From an uncultured Oscillospiraceae bacterium (GTDB lineage Bacteria > Bacillota > Clostridia > Oscillospirales > Ruminococcaceae), in contig CAKSKU010000006.1 of NCBI GenBank assembly GCA_934465295.1, positions 62,001 to 126,000 of the forward strand: a DNA stretch of 64,000 bases, written 5' to 3'. Position numbers and translations under genes: made by a program. The notes under the pieces were generated by a model, which was not told the origin of the DNA, searched no databases, and saw nothing but the letters and a program-made list of their open reading frames with translations. Within the stretch, counting starts at the first letter, position 1; each line of letters opens with the position of its first letter. This document shows, in pieces, positions 1-9,982 of this stretch.

Positions 1-1
1 G

Positions 2-190
2 GTCGATGTTCCGGGTGCAAAGCCTACTGCACATCTTAAAGTGGACAGCACTAAGGTCGATGCGGCTAAGCTCAAGGAACTTGAAGACGTTATCTACGGT
101 AAGGACGGCGACGAAACCAACCCCAAGCTTCCTCTTCCGGAAGAAGTTATTAAACTCATCGGCAATGTCGCACAGGACGGCAACGTTTGA
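2..190 (+). CDS. Phage major tail (tube) protein, C-terminal fragment
   Basis: The frame is open from the window edge to a TGA at 188-190, so only the last 62 residues are visible. They are Lys/Asp/Glu-rich and end PEEVIKLIGN. I cannot prove the family from this piece. The assignment rests on position: a siphovirus tail tube gene normally sits directly before the two tail assembly chaperones and the tape measure gene, as here. The 100-nt gap that follows contains a strong ribosome binding site for the next gene. Confidence 0.5.
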   Translation, partial: VDVPGAKPTAHLKVDSTKVDAAKLKELEDVIYGKDGDETNPKLPLPEEVIKLIGNVAQDGNV

Positions 191-293
191 TAAGCGCCGT
201 ATAAGCACTATATAAGGACTGTATTCTTTTTTAACACCATATCGGGGGAGAGCTGTTTTCTCCCCCTTTTATTTTTGAAAGGAGTTATTCACT

Positions 294-719
294 ATGATAA
301 CAAAAACAATTACTTACAATGACTATAACGGCAATGAAAGAACCGAAGATTTTCTTTTCAATCTCACTGCGGCTGAGCTCATGGAGATGGAAATGAGCGT
401 CGATGGCGGACTTGCTGAAAAGATAGACAGGATCACCAAGACACAGAAAGCGCCCGAGCTTATTAAGATCTTCAAGGATCTTATCAACAGATCATACGGT
501 GAAAAGAGTGATGACGGCAGAAGATTTGTAAAGGTAAATGATGCAGGTGTTCCGCTTTACATCGGCTTCACTCAGACAGAGGCCTATTCGCAGCTTTTTA
601 TGGAGCTTGCTACCAACGCTGAAAAGGCTGCTGAATTCGTAAACGGCATTATTCCCACAGATGCTGCAAAAAGCATTGCAAGCAAGGCCGAACCCAAGGT
701 AATCGAACTCAATAAGTAA
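294..719 (+). CDS. Phage tail assembly chaperone (gpG-like)
   Basis: A 141-residue acidic protein beginning with a short beta-type segment, followed by helices (VDGGLAEKIDRITKTQ) and an ending rich in Ala and Lys. Proteins of this size and position coat the tape measure protein during siphovirus tail assembly. The start has a good AAAGGAG upstream. I checked for a programmed -1 frameshift into the next gene, as in lambda gpG/gpT: the next frame is closed by a stop at 713-715, so fusion by slippage near the end is unlikely. The name comes from position and size more than from sequence recognition. Confidence 0.6.
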   Translation: MITKTITYNDYNGNERTEDFLFNLTAAELMEMEMSVDGGLAEKIDRITKTQKAPELIKIFKDLINRSYGEKSDDGRRFVKVNDAGVPLYIGFTQTEAYSQLFMELATNAEKAAEFVNGIIPTDAAKSIASKAEPKVIELNK

Positions 720-733
720 AGGAGATAATGAGA

Positions 734-1276
734 ATGCTTAAGATAACAGTTCCGGCGGCTACATTATGGGATGAATCGAGAGAATGTTTTATACCTGTAA
801 AAGAGCAGGAGCTTCAGCTTGAGCATTCTCTTGTTTCAATTTCAAAATGGGAGTCCAAACACCACAAGCCGTTCCTTTCCAAGAAGGGAAAGACTAATGA
901 GGAGTCGATAGATTATGTTCGCTGTATGACACTTACGCAGAATGTTGACCCGAATGTTTATATTGCGCTTACAGCGGCTAACATGAAGGACATTGACAAA
1001 TACATCAATGACCCTATGACCGCCACGCAGATAAGAAAAAGGATGAGTGGGGCATCGGGAAATAAGCAGATAACTTCAGAGCTTATTTACTACTGGATGA
1101 CGGTGCTTCACATACCTTTTGAGTGTCAGAAATGGCATCTTTCGAGATTATTGACACTGATCGAGGTTGCAAATATTGAGGGACGGCCGCAGAAGAAGAT
1201 GTCGCCGGAAGAGGTAATGCGGCATAACGCAGAGCTAAACGCAAAAAGACGTGCAGCACTGCACAGTAAGGGCTGA
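734..1276 (+). CDS. Second phage tail assembly chaperone (gpT-like)
   Basis: About 180 residues, with SKWESKHHKPF near residue 35 and a basic C-terminus. The SKWE..H.KPF pattern is typical of the second tail chaperone gene of Gram-positive siphophages. I chose the ATG at 734 because AAAGGAG at 718-724 gives 9-nt spacing there and only 3 nt to the ATG at 728. It probably works with the preceding protein to hold the tape measure protein until tube polymerisation. Confidence 0.6.
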   Translation: MLKITVPAATLWDESRECFIPVKEQELQLEHSLVSISKWESKHHKPFLSKKGKTNEESIDYVRCMTLTQNVDPNVYIALTAANMKDIDKYINDPMTATQIRKRMSGASGNKQITSELIYYWMTVLHIPFECQKWHLSRLLTLIEVANIEGRPQKKMSPEEVMRHNAELNAKRRAALHSKG

Positions 1277-1293
1277 TCCCGGGAGGTATAGGG

Positions 1294-1668
1294 ATGGTAC
1301 AGCTTACACAAAGAGGCAGTTTCGGGGGGATAGAGGCATTCCTTAAGCGTCCTGTTGATCCGACGCTTAAGAAATATCTTGAAAAATACGCAAAAGCGGG
1401 ACTTGATGCGTTAAAGGCGGCTACGCCAAAGGACACGGGGCTTACGGCTGCATCATGGTACTATGAGATCGTATGTGATAAAGGTCGTTCGGAGATACGA
1501 TACTGCAACTCGAATATTCAAAATGGAGTTCCTATTGCAGTCGTTTTACAGAATGGACACGCCACAAGGAACGGCGGTTGGGTACAGGGTATCGATTACA
1601 TAGATCCGGCGATTCGTCCGGTATTTGAGAAGATAGCTAAAGAAGCATGGGAGGAGGTCAGTAAATAA
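1294..1668 (+). CDS. HK97 gp10-like phage tail/neck component
   Basis: 124 residues. The core TPKDTGLTAASWYYE resembles the HK97 gp10-like family, whose members sit at the tail completion or head-tail interface. GGGAGG lies upstream of the ATG. The TAA stop shares its last A with the ATG of the tape measure gene (TAATG), suggesting translational coupling. Its place after the chaperones rather than before the tube gene is less usual. Family call is moderately confident. Confidence 0.6.
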   Translation: MVQLTQRGSFGGIEAFLKRPVDPTLKKYLEKYAKAGLDALKAATPKDTGLTAASWYYEIVCDKGRSEIRYCNSNIQNGVPIAVVLQNGHATRNGGWVQGIDYIDPAIRPVFEKIAKEAWEEVSK

Positions 1669-4600
1669 TGAGTGATAATGTTGACGAAAAGGTCGTTCAG
1701 TTAAGGTTTGACAACAAACAGTTTGAGGCAAACGCTCAGAAGAGTATGTCAACGCTTGACAAGCTCAAAGAAAAACTTGGCTTCAAGAAGACAAATGATG
1801 AACTGAACGAATTAAACAAGACTGTCCAGAAAACAGACCTTTCTCCGCTCGGAAAGGCTGCTGAGGAGGTAAGTGTAAAATTTGACGCACTCGGCATAAT
1901 GGCGGCGAGGGTGTTGATGAACATTACCGACACAGCAATGAACACCGGCAAGAAACTTGTTGAGGCATTTACGATCGACCCCATAAAGTCGGGCTTCGAG
2001 GAATATGAAACACAGATAAATGCGGTTCAGACCATTCTTGCAAACACATCGAGCAAGGGAACGACACTTGAAGAAGTAAACGAGGCACTTGATGAACTCA
2101 ATCATTACGCTGACCTTACGATTTACAACTTCACGCAGATGACGAGAAATATCGGTACATTTACGGCGGCGGGTGTTGGACTGAAAGAATCGACATCGGC
2201 TATTCAGGGTATTGCAAACCTTGCGGCTGTATCGGGTTCAAATGCACAGCAGGCTTCCACGGCGATGTACCAGCTTTCGCAGGCATTGGCGGCGGGAGCA
2301 CTGAAACTCCAGGACTGGAACTCCGTTGTAAATGCAGGCATGGGTGGTCAGGTATTTCAGGACGCTTTAAAGAAAACCGCTGAGGTACACGGTGTCTGCG
2401 TTGATGAAATGATAAAGGAAGAAGGCTCGTTCAGAGAAACACTCAAAAAAGGTTGGATAACGGCTGATATACTTACAGAAACGTTAAGTAAGATGACCAA
2501 GAGCGGTGCGGCTGAATATCTGGCTAATCTGACGGGTGTTTCGCTTGATCAGGTCAAGGCGACTCAGGAAATGGTGGCATCCGCAGAAGACGGAAGCAAG
2601 ACTTATGACGAGTTAGCCGAGTCGATGGCTAAGACAGGCAAGATCTCCAAGCAGGATGCACTTGACATTCTTACGATGGCTGACACAGCGGAAGATGCGG
2701 CAACAAAGGTCAAGACGTTTACGCAGCTTATGGACACGCTCAAAGAGGCGGCGCAGTCGGGTTGGACTCAGACATGGGAGATAATCATAGGCGACTTCGG
2801 AGAGGCGAAAGAGCTTTTCACAGAAGCATCGGATTTCTTCAGTGACCTTATAAACAAGTCATCGGATGCAAGAAATGATCTTCTTGAAGCGGCAATGTCA
2901 CCTGCATGGGATCAGCTCAGTAAGAAAATTGAAGATGCGGGAATACCGCTGGACACTTTTCAGGACAAGCTTATTGAAGTTGCGAGAAAACACGGTATTG
3001 CGATCGACAAGATGATCGAAGAAGACGGGTCATTTGTCAAGACACTCAAACGTGGTTGGCTGAACGGTGATCTTATTTCCGAAACCATTGGAAAATTCAT
3101 AGGTAATGTTGACAGTGCATCTGATTCCGCTGACGGACTTGCGGACAGTGTTACAAACCTCGGGGACGTTGTACGGCGTGTTATCAGAGGCGATTTCGGA
3201 AACGGTGCAGATCGTGTAAAGGCGCTTACTGATGCGGGTTACGATTCCATAAAGGTTCAGAAGCTTGTTAATTATATATGGGAGCGAAACGGCAAGACAT
3301 GGTCAGACTGCAGTTTATCGGCAGAAGAAATGACAAAGGCAATCGGAGAACTTTCCGATGCTGAACTCAGTAACATCGGGTTTACAGACGAACAGGTACA
3401 GAAACTTCGTCAGCTCCAGACTGAAGCCGTAAAAACGGGTACTCCGATAAATGAGCTTATTGCAAGGCTGGACAGACCGAGCGGAAGAGAACTGCTCATA
3501 GACAGTGTACGAAATGCACTAAAGGGTCTTATGGCGGTCATCAACTCGGTAAAAGAGGCTTGGGGTGATATTTTTCCTCCGACAACGAGTGAGCAGGTAT
3601 ATGCTTTATGTGAAAGTATTCACAAGCTTTCGGAATATCTTCTTGTTGATGATGAAACGGCAGACAAGTTAAAGCGTACATTCAAAGGATTATTTGCGCT
3701 TATTGACATTATACGAACAGTCGTTGGCGGAGCATTCACGGTAGCTTTCAGGGTGATCGCAAATGTACTGGGACTTGTTGATGTTAATGTTCTTGATCTT
3801 ACGTCGTCGGTAGGCGATGCCATAGTTGCATTTCGTGACTTTTTATTTGAAAACAACAAAGTCATAGACGGGATTGAAACCGTCATAGGGTGGATATCTA
3901 CTGCATGCATCAAGGTGAAAGAATGGACAGAGGCATTTCTTGCGCTGCCTGAAGTCCAGCAGAAGCTGACGGAATTCAAAGCAGTTCTTGCTGACGTTCT
4001 TAAAGGATTTCAGGATTATTTCGCGGGCGGAGCGAAAAAGATAAACGAATTTATCGAACGCATCAAAGCGATGGATTCGATATCGCTTGATAATATAGGA
4101 GCGATTCTTAAGGATTTTCGTGATAATGTACTCGGTTATTTCTTCGACTTTGATAATGGGCTCGGAACACTCAAAGAAACATTATCGAAGTTCACAGCGG
4201 GTATCAGAAAATACTTTGACCAGACAGTTGGGGTACTTGGCGAATTAAAAACAAATATTTTTAATTTTATTGACGATGTTGCCAAGAAATACGGCAGTAT
4301 AGCTGTCGGTGGGTTTATTACTGTTGGGTTTGGAGCGGCACTGATAAAATTTGCAAAGGTCATTGGCGGCGTATTTGACAAACTCGGGGGAATAAGTGAA
4401 AGTATTCAGGAGGTTCTCGGAAGCATTTCGGGTGCGCTTGACGCATACACCAAGGAAACAAAGTCAAAGTCCATACTTCGATATGCGGAGTCAATTGCGA
4501 TACTTGCGGGGTCACTTGCACTTATTTCGGTCATTAATCCGGATAGGCTTTGGACTTCGGTTGCCGTGCTTGGTGCTTTGGCAGCGGGATTTGCGGCTCT

Positions 4601-7600
4601 TTCGGCTGTATTGACACTGCTCCCGAAAGCAACAACTATAAATGGTTCGTCGGTAACTCTTATTGCATTTGCGGGAGCTATACTTATTCTTGTAAGCGCA
4701 CTTAAGAAGCTTGATGAAATAGGGTATGACAGTGCTGCTACCAACATGGAAACGCTGACTATACTTATTGGTGAACTTGGAGCGGTCGCAGTCATACTTT
4801 CAAAATTTGCGCCCAATCTAAAAAACGGAGCACTTTCAGTTATTGGTATGGCTGCAGCCGTGCTGATACTTATTGAGGCTTTAAAACGTTTGTCTGAAAT
4901 TACACTTGAAAATCAAAATATTGCTTTAAACATTGCAGAACTTAACGGAATTGTTATTGCGCTGGTAATACTCTGCGCGTCATGCAGAAACATGAAGATC
5001 GGCGAGGCTGCTGCTATAATGGCTGCCGCAACAGCTATAGGAATGCTTGTAAACACTCTCAAAGTGATAAGCAAGTTTGATGTTCGTGAGTTAAGTTCAA
5101 GCCTTCTTAAGATCGCGGCGGTTGTAGGTGTATTCATCGTTCTTATGAAGGCGACAAAAAACGCCGGACAATATGCGAAACAGGGCGGAGCGGCTGTACT
5201 GCTTATGTCGGCGGCTATGATAGTTCTTGCGCAGGCTTTCAAGGTAATAGCAAAGATAGACAGTACCACTATCGGTCGTTCCATAGGTACAATAAGTCTT
5301 ATGCTCGCTATATTCGGCGGAATTGTTGCATTGAGCAAATTTGCCGGTGAACACGCTGTAAAGGCGGGAGCGATGCTGCTGCTTATGTCAGGAGCTATTG
5401 CGATACTTGCAGGTGTAATGTTCGGTCTCAGTCTTATTGCCAAGAACAATTCGGAGGGATTGACTCAGGCACTGGTGACGATAGCGAGTCTTGAAGCAAT
5501 GTTTGCGGTTCTCGTTGGAATAAGCAAGCTTGCGACTGATTGCAAGGGAACGATAATAGCGCTTGTATCAGCTATTGGTGTTATGTCGGTAGCAATAGGT
5601 GTTCTTGCGTGTCTTCCAACCGAAGGAATTCAAAATGCCGCTATTGCAATAGGTGCTGTCATAGCGATGTTTACTTTACTTACAGGTGTAAGCAAGCTTG
5701 CGACGGGAAGCATGAAGACCATACTTGCGATAACCGGTGCGGTTGCGGTACTCGGTACTGTGATCGGGCTGCTTGCAAGTTTCACGGATACGAGTGCGGC
5801 TCTTAAAGCAGCGGGGGCTATGTCGCTGTTGATGGTTTCGCTTTCGGCGGCGTTTGCGATTATAGGCAAGATGCAAGCACCGTCGGGTAAAGCTGTATTA
5901 GCTTTAGGCGAAATTGCATTGGTTGTTTCCGGATTATCATTAGTTCTTGGCTGGCTTGAAAATCAAGGTTTCGGAGTTTCCATTGAGAATGCAATTGCTT
6001 TGTCTACGCTTGTGCTGGCTCTTTCGGGGGCAACGGCTATTCTCTCAAAACTCGGCGGTTCAATTGCCGGTGCAGCGGAAGGTGCCGCAGGATTGGTCGT
6101 TGTTGCGGGGATTCTTTCGGTCGGACTTATGGGGTTGGGTGAGATTTTCAACTTCATCAATACTTACGGTGCTGATGTTGAGAGTACGCTCGACCTGGTT
6201 ATCGTAGTATTCGAGAAAGTCGGCGAAGCATTTGGTGCTTTATTGGGCGGAGCATTTGCAGGACTATGCTCGGGACTTCCTGCGATAGGTCAGTATATGT
6301 CTGATTTTACCGAGAATCTTAAGCCTTTTCTCGAAGATGTACAGAATGTTGACGGAGAAACGTTAAAGAGTGTTGCGTCGCTTGTTGGCGCTGTGCTGCT
6401 TCTTACGGCGGGCGAGCTTGTATCGGGACTTATGAATTTCTTAGGTCTTGGAACAAATACTCTCAATGGAAGTCTGGGCAAGAATCTTTGCGGTTTCGGA
6501 AACACGCTTATAGAATATGCTAAGGTCGCAACATTATTGAGCGATAAGGATATAGCGGCTATAAAGGGTTCTGCAGAGGCAGCAAAGGCTTTGGCTGATC
6601 TGCTTGATGCGGTTCCAAACAGCGGCGGCTGGCTCGCTGTAGTTATAGGTGACAACACTTGGTCGACATTCGGAGATGGGCTTACGCAATTCGGCGTTAC
6701 ACTCGTTACTTACAGCAAAGCGGTTTCGACTCTCGGAGAATCTGATATTTCAGCTATCGGGACATCGGTAGAGGCGGCTAAGCTGCTGAGTGATCTCCTT
6801 AAATCCATGCCGAACAGCGGAGGTTGGCTGGCTACGGTTATGGGTGACAACACGTGGTCGACATTCGGTGACGGACTTTCACAGTTCGGAACGGTATTGG
6901 TCAGCTATGGAAAAGCTGTTAGTTTGTTGAGTAAATCTGATGTAACGGCTATCGGCGTTTCGGTCGATGCTGCTTCAAAGCTTAATGAGCTTCTTAAGGC
7001 AATGCCCAACAGCGGAGGTTGGTTAGCTGTTGTTGCCGGAGATAACACCTGGTCGACATTTGCCGACGGGCTTGTAAGCTTTGGTGCTGCGATGGTGCGG
7101 TATGCTTTGCGGGTTTCGCAGCTTGACGAATCATCGTTATCGGCAATGGACAATTCCATTACGGCAGCTTCAAAGCTTAACGATCTTCTTAATACAATGC
7201 CTAACAGCGGCGGTATGGTATCGTGGTTCACGGGTGACAACACATGGACAAAGTTCGGTGAGGGGCTTGTTGATTTTGCCGACACACTTGTTGAATATGC
7301 AAAGAAGTCATCAGAGATCGATGTATCTTCAATGAATATGGCGACAGCGGCTATTCATGCACTGTTCAACATTGTATTCGAGAGTGAGATGGGTAAGACC
7401 GATGTGACAGCCCTCAGCAGTTTTAAGAAATCGCTGAAGATTCTTGGTGAGGCGGTTGTTGATTTTAACAAGTCGATGTCCAAGGTCGATCTCGGCGAGC
7501 TTTCTGCATCGGCAAACAATCTTCTGAGCCTTGTGCAGATACTTGAAAAGGCTTCAGGACTCGACGATTCGGGAATTACTGCTCTTAAAAACGGAGTTGC

Positions 7601-9977
7601 TGAACTTGGGTCGATAAGTATTGACAATTTTGTTGAGCAGTTCAAGGGAGCGTCCGAGAAAATCAAAATGGCGGGAATCGATCTTGTTGTTTTGTTTATT
7701 AACGGAGTGAATTCCAAGAAGAGTGAACTCACACAGTCGATGGCTGACACGGTCGGCACGATCTCTTCGGAACTTGTTGACGATATGAAGAAATCCGAGA
7801 AGACGGTAAGCGATCAGTTCATGAATTCGGGATATTACATTGTTCAGGGGCTTGTGAAAGGTATTGATTCGTCTACGCCGTTTGTCAAGACGGCGATGAT
7901 AACGCTTTCGGACACAATGCAGAAGACATTCCGAGAAGCGAATGATATCCATTCGCCGTCGAGAGATTATGAAGAATACGGCAGTTACATTGACCAAGGT
8001 ATTGTCAAGGGCGTTGACGGCGGGCTGAACGATGTTGTTGACAGTGTTGTTACAGTGGGCGAACGTATGAAGATGAATTTCATGTCATCTGCTGACGGAG
8101 CCGGAACAGGCAAGGGGATCATCCAGTCATTCAAGGACAGCATTTCAACCGGAAAAGACGGCTTGCTTGCAAACATATCATCATTCGGAAACGATGTGGT
8201 CGACAGATTCAAAGGGTTTGCTGACAAGCTTTCCGGTGATAATCTCGGCTCTATACTGAGTGGAAATATTGATATGGACAAGCTTCTTGGCGGAAAGTTT
8301 GACTTTGACTTAAGTTCGCTGACCTCTGCTTCCGATTACAGTTTCACAGAACTTGGCAAAGATGCAAATAAAGCGCTTACTGCGGCAAAGAAAGAATTCG
8401 ATGCGATGCTTGAAAACTACAAGAATGGCAAGCTCAAGCAGGCTGATTACGATAAGCAGTACACAGCTCTTCTTACGAAATACAGCAGTATTCAGGCTAA
8501 TGTTGCCAAGTATGCGATCGAGAAGACACTGCCTTTGGCAAAGAAAGAATACGATGCTTTACTTGAAAAATACAAGGACGGAAAGATAAAGCAGGCTAAG
8601 TATGATGAAGAGTATCTGAAGATACTTAAGAAGTACAAGGCGGCTGAGGTCGATCTTTACAAGTATGCGCAGGGCAAGATGGAAGAGGTCGTTTCCAAGA
8701 GTCTTGAAAACCGCACAAAAGAATTCGAGAAGAAGATCGAAGACATTCAAAAGAAGATCGATAAGTTCTCATCGAAGATGACAGGTTCGATCGATGAGAT
8801 GATAACCTATACGACCAACAAGGATGTTTACGACCAGGAGACGGAGGAATACGAAAAGAAGCTCGAATCGCTTAACGAACAGCATGAAAAGGCTGTCAAA
8901 CTGTATGGCGAAGAGAGCTATCAGGCAAAGCGGTATCAGAAGCAGATCGACGATCTGAAGAAATCACACGAAGACTATCAGAAACAGTACAAGAAAGACG
9001 GAACCAAGGATGATGAGATAATCGGTGTTGAATTCACAAATAAGATAGTGACATCGACAAAAGCGATCAATGATTACAATGACGCTCTTGATAAGCTCAT
9101 GAACAGAGAAGGTGTCGAGATCAGTTCTGATCTTATTGATGCCATCGGTTCTATGGACCGTGAAAAGGGATTTGCTACTGTTGAATATCTGAACGGTCTT
9201 ACCGATGATGAACTTAAAAACGTTCAGAAAAACTGGGACAAGTATACTGACGCTAACGACAAGCTAGCTAACACTCTTTATGGAGGAGAGCTGAAGACTG
9301 CCACAGAGGATTATGTCAGCGGTATCATAAATGAGCTTAACTCGCTCCCCGAGAGTGCAACGGCTATCGGTGTAAACATCGTCAAGGGACTGGCACTCGG
9401 ATTCAGCGAAGAGACCGAAAACTCGTTAAGTCAGATAGGTCAGTCTTCGGAGTCTATCATCGAGTTTATAAAGGCTGTATTTGATATTCACTCCCCGTCA
9501 AGGAGATTTCGTGATGAGATCGGTGCAAATCTCGCTAAGGGATTATGCAGTGGTTTTACTGACGAAATGGCGGGACTTTCGGGAAAAATGACTGATGCTG
9601 TCCCTATAGACTTTGAGGTAGAAGAGGCTGATGATTCGGCACTCGGAACAGTATGGGATATGCTTGCGGAGCTGTATGACATGGTTCAAAATGGACTCAT
9701 TATTCAGCCGGTCATACGTCCGATACTTGATCTTTCGGGTATGAATACGGAGGCTGAAACCATAGACACCATGATGAGCGGGGAACAGGCGATGTCTGTC
9801 GGAAGTTCATTTGACGAGGCAAAGAGCACGCCGGAAGAAGGCGGTTCGGAAACGCCGGAGGGTAATTCAAGTTCATTGACGTTCAACCAATACAACATGA
9901 GCCCGAAGGCATTGAGCAGGCGTGATATTTACCGTGCGACAGTTGAAGGCTTACAGCTTGCGACGGCGATGAGGTGA
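1668..9977 (+). CDS. Giant phage tail tape measure protein
   Basis: 2769 residues, far above the usual 800-1500. It sets tail length and is threaded in the tail lumen. Visible parts are: an N-terminal region with an internal duplication (two modules containing EEGSF..TLK.GW and EEDGSF.KTLKRGW, around residues 240-480); a long stretch of repeated hydrophobic helices (about 940-1495); four tandem ~65-residue repeats around PNSGG and GDNTW (about 1645-1870); two IHSPSR motifs; two ~50-residue charged coiled-coil repeats (about 2230-2340); and a conserved C-terminal end with MSPKALSRRDIYR. The start ATG overlaps the previous stop. At roughly 0.15 nm per residue, known for this family, the tail would be about 400 nm. 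Confidence 0.95.
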   Translation: MSDNVDEKVVQLRFDNKQFEANAQKSMSTLDKLKEKLGFKKTNDELNELNKTVQKTDLSPLGKAAEEVSVKFDALGIMAARVLMNITDTAMNTGKKLVEAFTIDPIKSGFEEYETQINAVQTILANTSSKGTTLEEVNEALDELNHYADLTIYNFTQMTRNIGTFTAAGVGLKESTSAIQGIANLAAVSGSNAQQASTAMYQLSQALAAGALKLQDWNSVVNAGMGGQVFQDALKKTAEVHGVCVDEMIKEEGSFRETLKKGWITADILTETLSKMTKSGAAEYLANLTGVSLDQVKATQEMVASAEDGSKTYDELAESMAKTGKISKQDALDILTMADTAEDAATKVKTFTQLMDTLKEAAQSGWTQTWEIIIGDFGEAKELFTEASDFFSDLINKSSDARNDLLEAAMSPAWDQLSKKIEDAGIPLDTFQDKLIEVARKHGIAIDKMIEEDGSFVKTLKRGWLNGDLISETIGKFIGNVDSASDSADGLADSVTNLGDVVRRVIRGDFGNGADRVKALTDAGYDSIKVQKLVNYIWERNGKTWSDCSLSAEEMTKAIGELSDAELSNIGFTDEQVQKLRQLQTEAVKTGTPINELIARLDRPSGRELLIDSVRNALKGLMAVINSVKEAWGDIFPPTTSEQVYALCESIHKLSEYLLVDDETADKLKRTFKGLFALIDIIRTVVGGAFTVAFRVIANVLGLVDVNVLDLTSSVGDAIVAFRDFLFENNKVIDGIETVIGWISTACIKVKEWTEAFLALPEVQQKLTEFKAVLADVLKGFQDYFAGGAKKINEFIERIKAMDSISLDNIGAILKDFRDNVLGYFFDFDNGLGTLKETLSKFTAGIRKYFDQTVGVLGELKTNIFNFIDDVAKKYGSIAVGGFITVGFGAALIKFAKVIGGVFDKLGGISESIQEVLGSISGALDAYTKETKSKSILRYAESIAILAGSLALISVINPDRLWTSVAVLGALAAGFAALSAVLTLLPKATTINGSSVTLIAFAGAILILVSALKKLDEIGYDSAATNMETLTILIGELGAVAVILSKFAPNLKNGALSVIGMAAAVLILIEALKRLSEITLENQNIALNIAELNGIVIALVILCASCRNMKIGEAAAIMAAATAIGMLVNTLKVISKFDVRELSSSLLKIAAVVGVFIVLMKATKNAGQYAKQGGAAVLLMSAAMIVLAQAFKVIAKIDSTTIGRSIGTISLMLAIFGGIVALSKFAGEHAVKAGAMLLLMSGAIAILAGVMFGLSLIAKNNSEGLTQALVTIASLEAMFAVLVGISKLATDCKGTIIALVSAIGVMSVAIGVLACLPTEGIQNAAIAIGAVIAMFTLLTGVSKLATGSMKTILAITGAVAVLGTVIGLLASFTDTSAALKAAGAMSLLMVSLSAAFAIIGKMQAPSGKAVLALGEIALVVSGLSLVLGWLENQGFGVSIENAIALSTLVLALSGATAILSKLGGSIAGAAEGAAGLVVVAGILSVGLMGLGEIFNFINTYGADVESTLDLVIVVFEKVGEAFGALLGGAFAGLCSGLPAIGQYMSDFTENLKPFLEDVQNVDGETLKSVASLVGAVLLLTAGELVSGLMNFLGLGTNTLNGSLGKNLCGFGNTLIEYAKVATLLSDKDIAAIKGSAEAAKALADLLDAVPNSGGWLAVVIGDNTWSTFGDGLTQFGVTLVTYSKAVSTLGESDISAIGTSVEAAKLLSDLLKSMPNSGGWLATVMGDNTWSTFGDGLSQFGTVLVSYGKAVSLLSKSDVTAIGVSVDAASKLNELLKAMPNSGGWLAVVAGDNTWSTFADGLVSFGAAMVRYALRVSQLDESSLSAMDNSITAASKLNDLLNTMPNSGGMVSWFTGDNTWTKFGEGLVDFADTLVEYAKKSSEIDVSSMNMATAAIHALFNIVFESEMGKTDVTALSSFKKSLKILGEAVVDFNKSMSKVDLGELSASANNLLSLVQILEKASGLDDSGITALKNGVAELGSISIDNFVEQFKGASEKIKMAGIDLVVLFINGVNSKKSELTQSMADTVGTISSELVDDMKKSEKTVSDQFMNSGYYIVQGLVKGIDSSTPFVKTAMITLSDTMQKTFREANDIHSPSRDYEEYGSYIDQGIVKGVDGGLNDVVDSVVTVGERMKMNFMSSADGAGTGKGIIQSFKDSISTGKDGLLANISSFGNDVVDRFKGFADKLSGDNLGSILSGNIDMDKLLGGKFDFDLSSLTSASDYSFTELGKDANKALTAAKKEFDAMLENYKNGKLKQADYDKQYTALLTKYSSIQANVAKYAIEKTLPLAKKEYDALLEKYKDGKIKQAKYDEEYLKILKKYKAAEVDLYKYAQGKMEEVVSKSLENRTKEFEKKIEDIQKKIDKFSSKMTGSIDEMITYTTNKDVYDQETEEYEKKLESLNEQHEKAVKLYGEESYQAKRYQKQIDDLKKSHEDYQKQYKKDGTKDDEIIGVEFTNKIVTSTKAINDYNDALDKLMNREGVEISSDLIDAIGSMDREKGFATVEYLNGLTDDELKNVQKNWDKYTDANDKLANTLYGGELKTATEDYVSGIINELNSLPESATAIGVNIVKGLALGFSEETENSLSQIGQSSESIIEFIKAVFDIHSPSRRFRDEIGANLAKGLCSGFTDEMAGLSGKMTDAVPIDFEVEEADDSALGTVWDMLAELYDMVQNGLIIQPVIRPILDLSGMNTEAETIDTMMSGEQAMSVGSSFDEAKSTPEEGGSETPEGNSSSLTFNQYNMSPKALSRRDIYRATVEGLQLATAMR
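6590..7300 (+). repeat. Tandem ~195-bp repeats inside the tape measure gene
   Basis: Four copies of a unit encoding PNSGG, then GDNTW about 10 residues later, occur near 6610, 6805, 7000 and 7195, spaced about 195 bp (65 codons). The copies differ at many third positions, so they are old rather than recent duplications. They lie in frame and keep the protein open. Confidence 0.85.
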
Positions 9978-9982
9978 TATTT

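Noticed and set aside
640..740. Programmed -1 frameshift joining the two tail chaperones
   Set aside because: The -1 frame is closed by a stop at 713-715, and the second gene has its own AAAGGAG and ATG.
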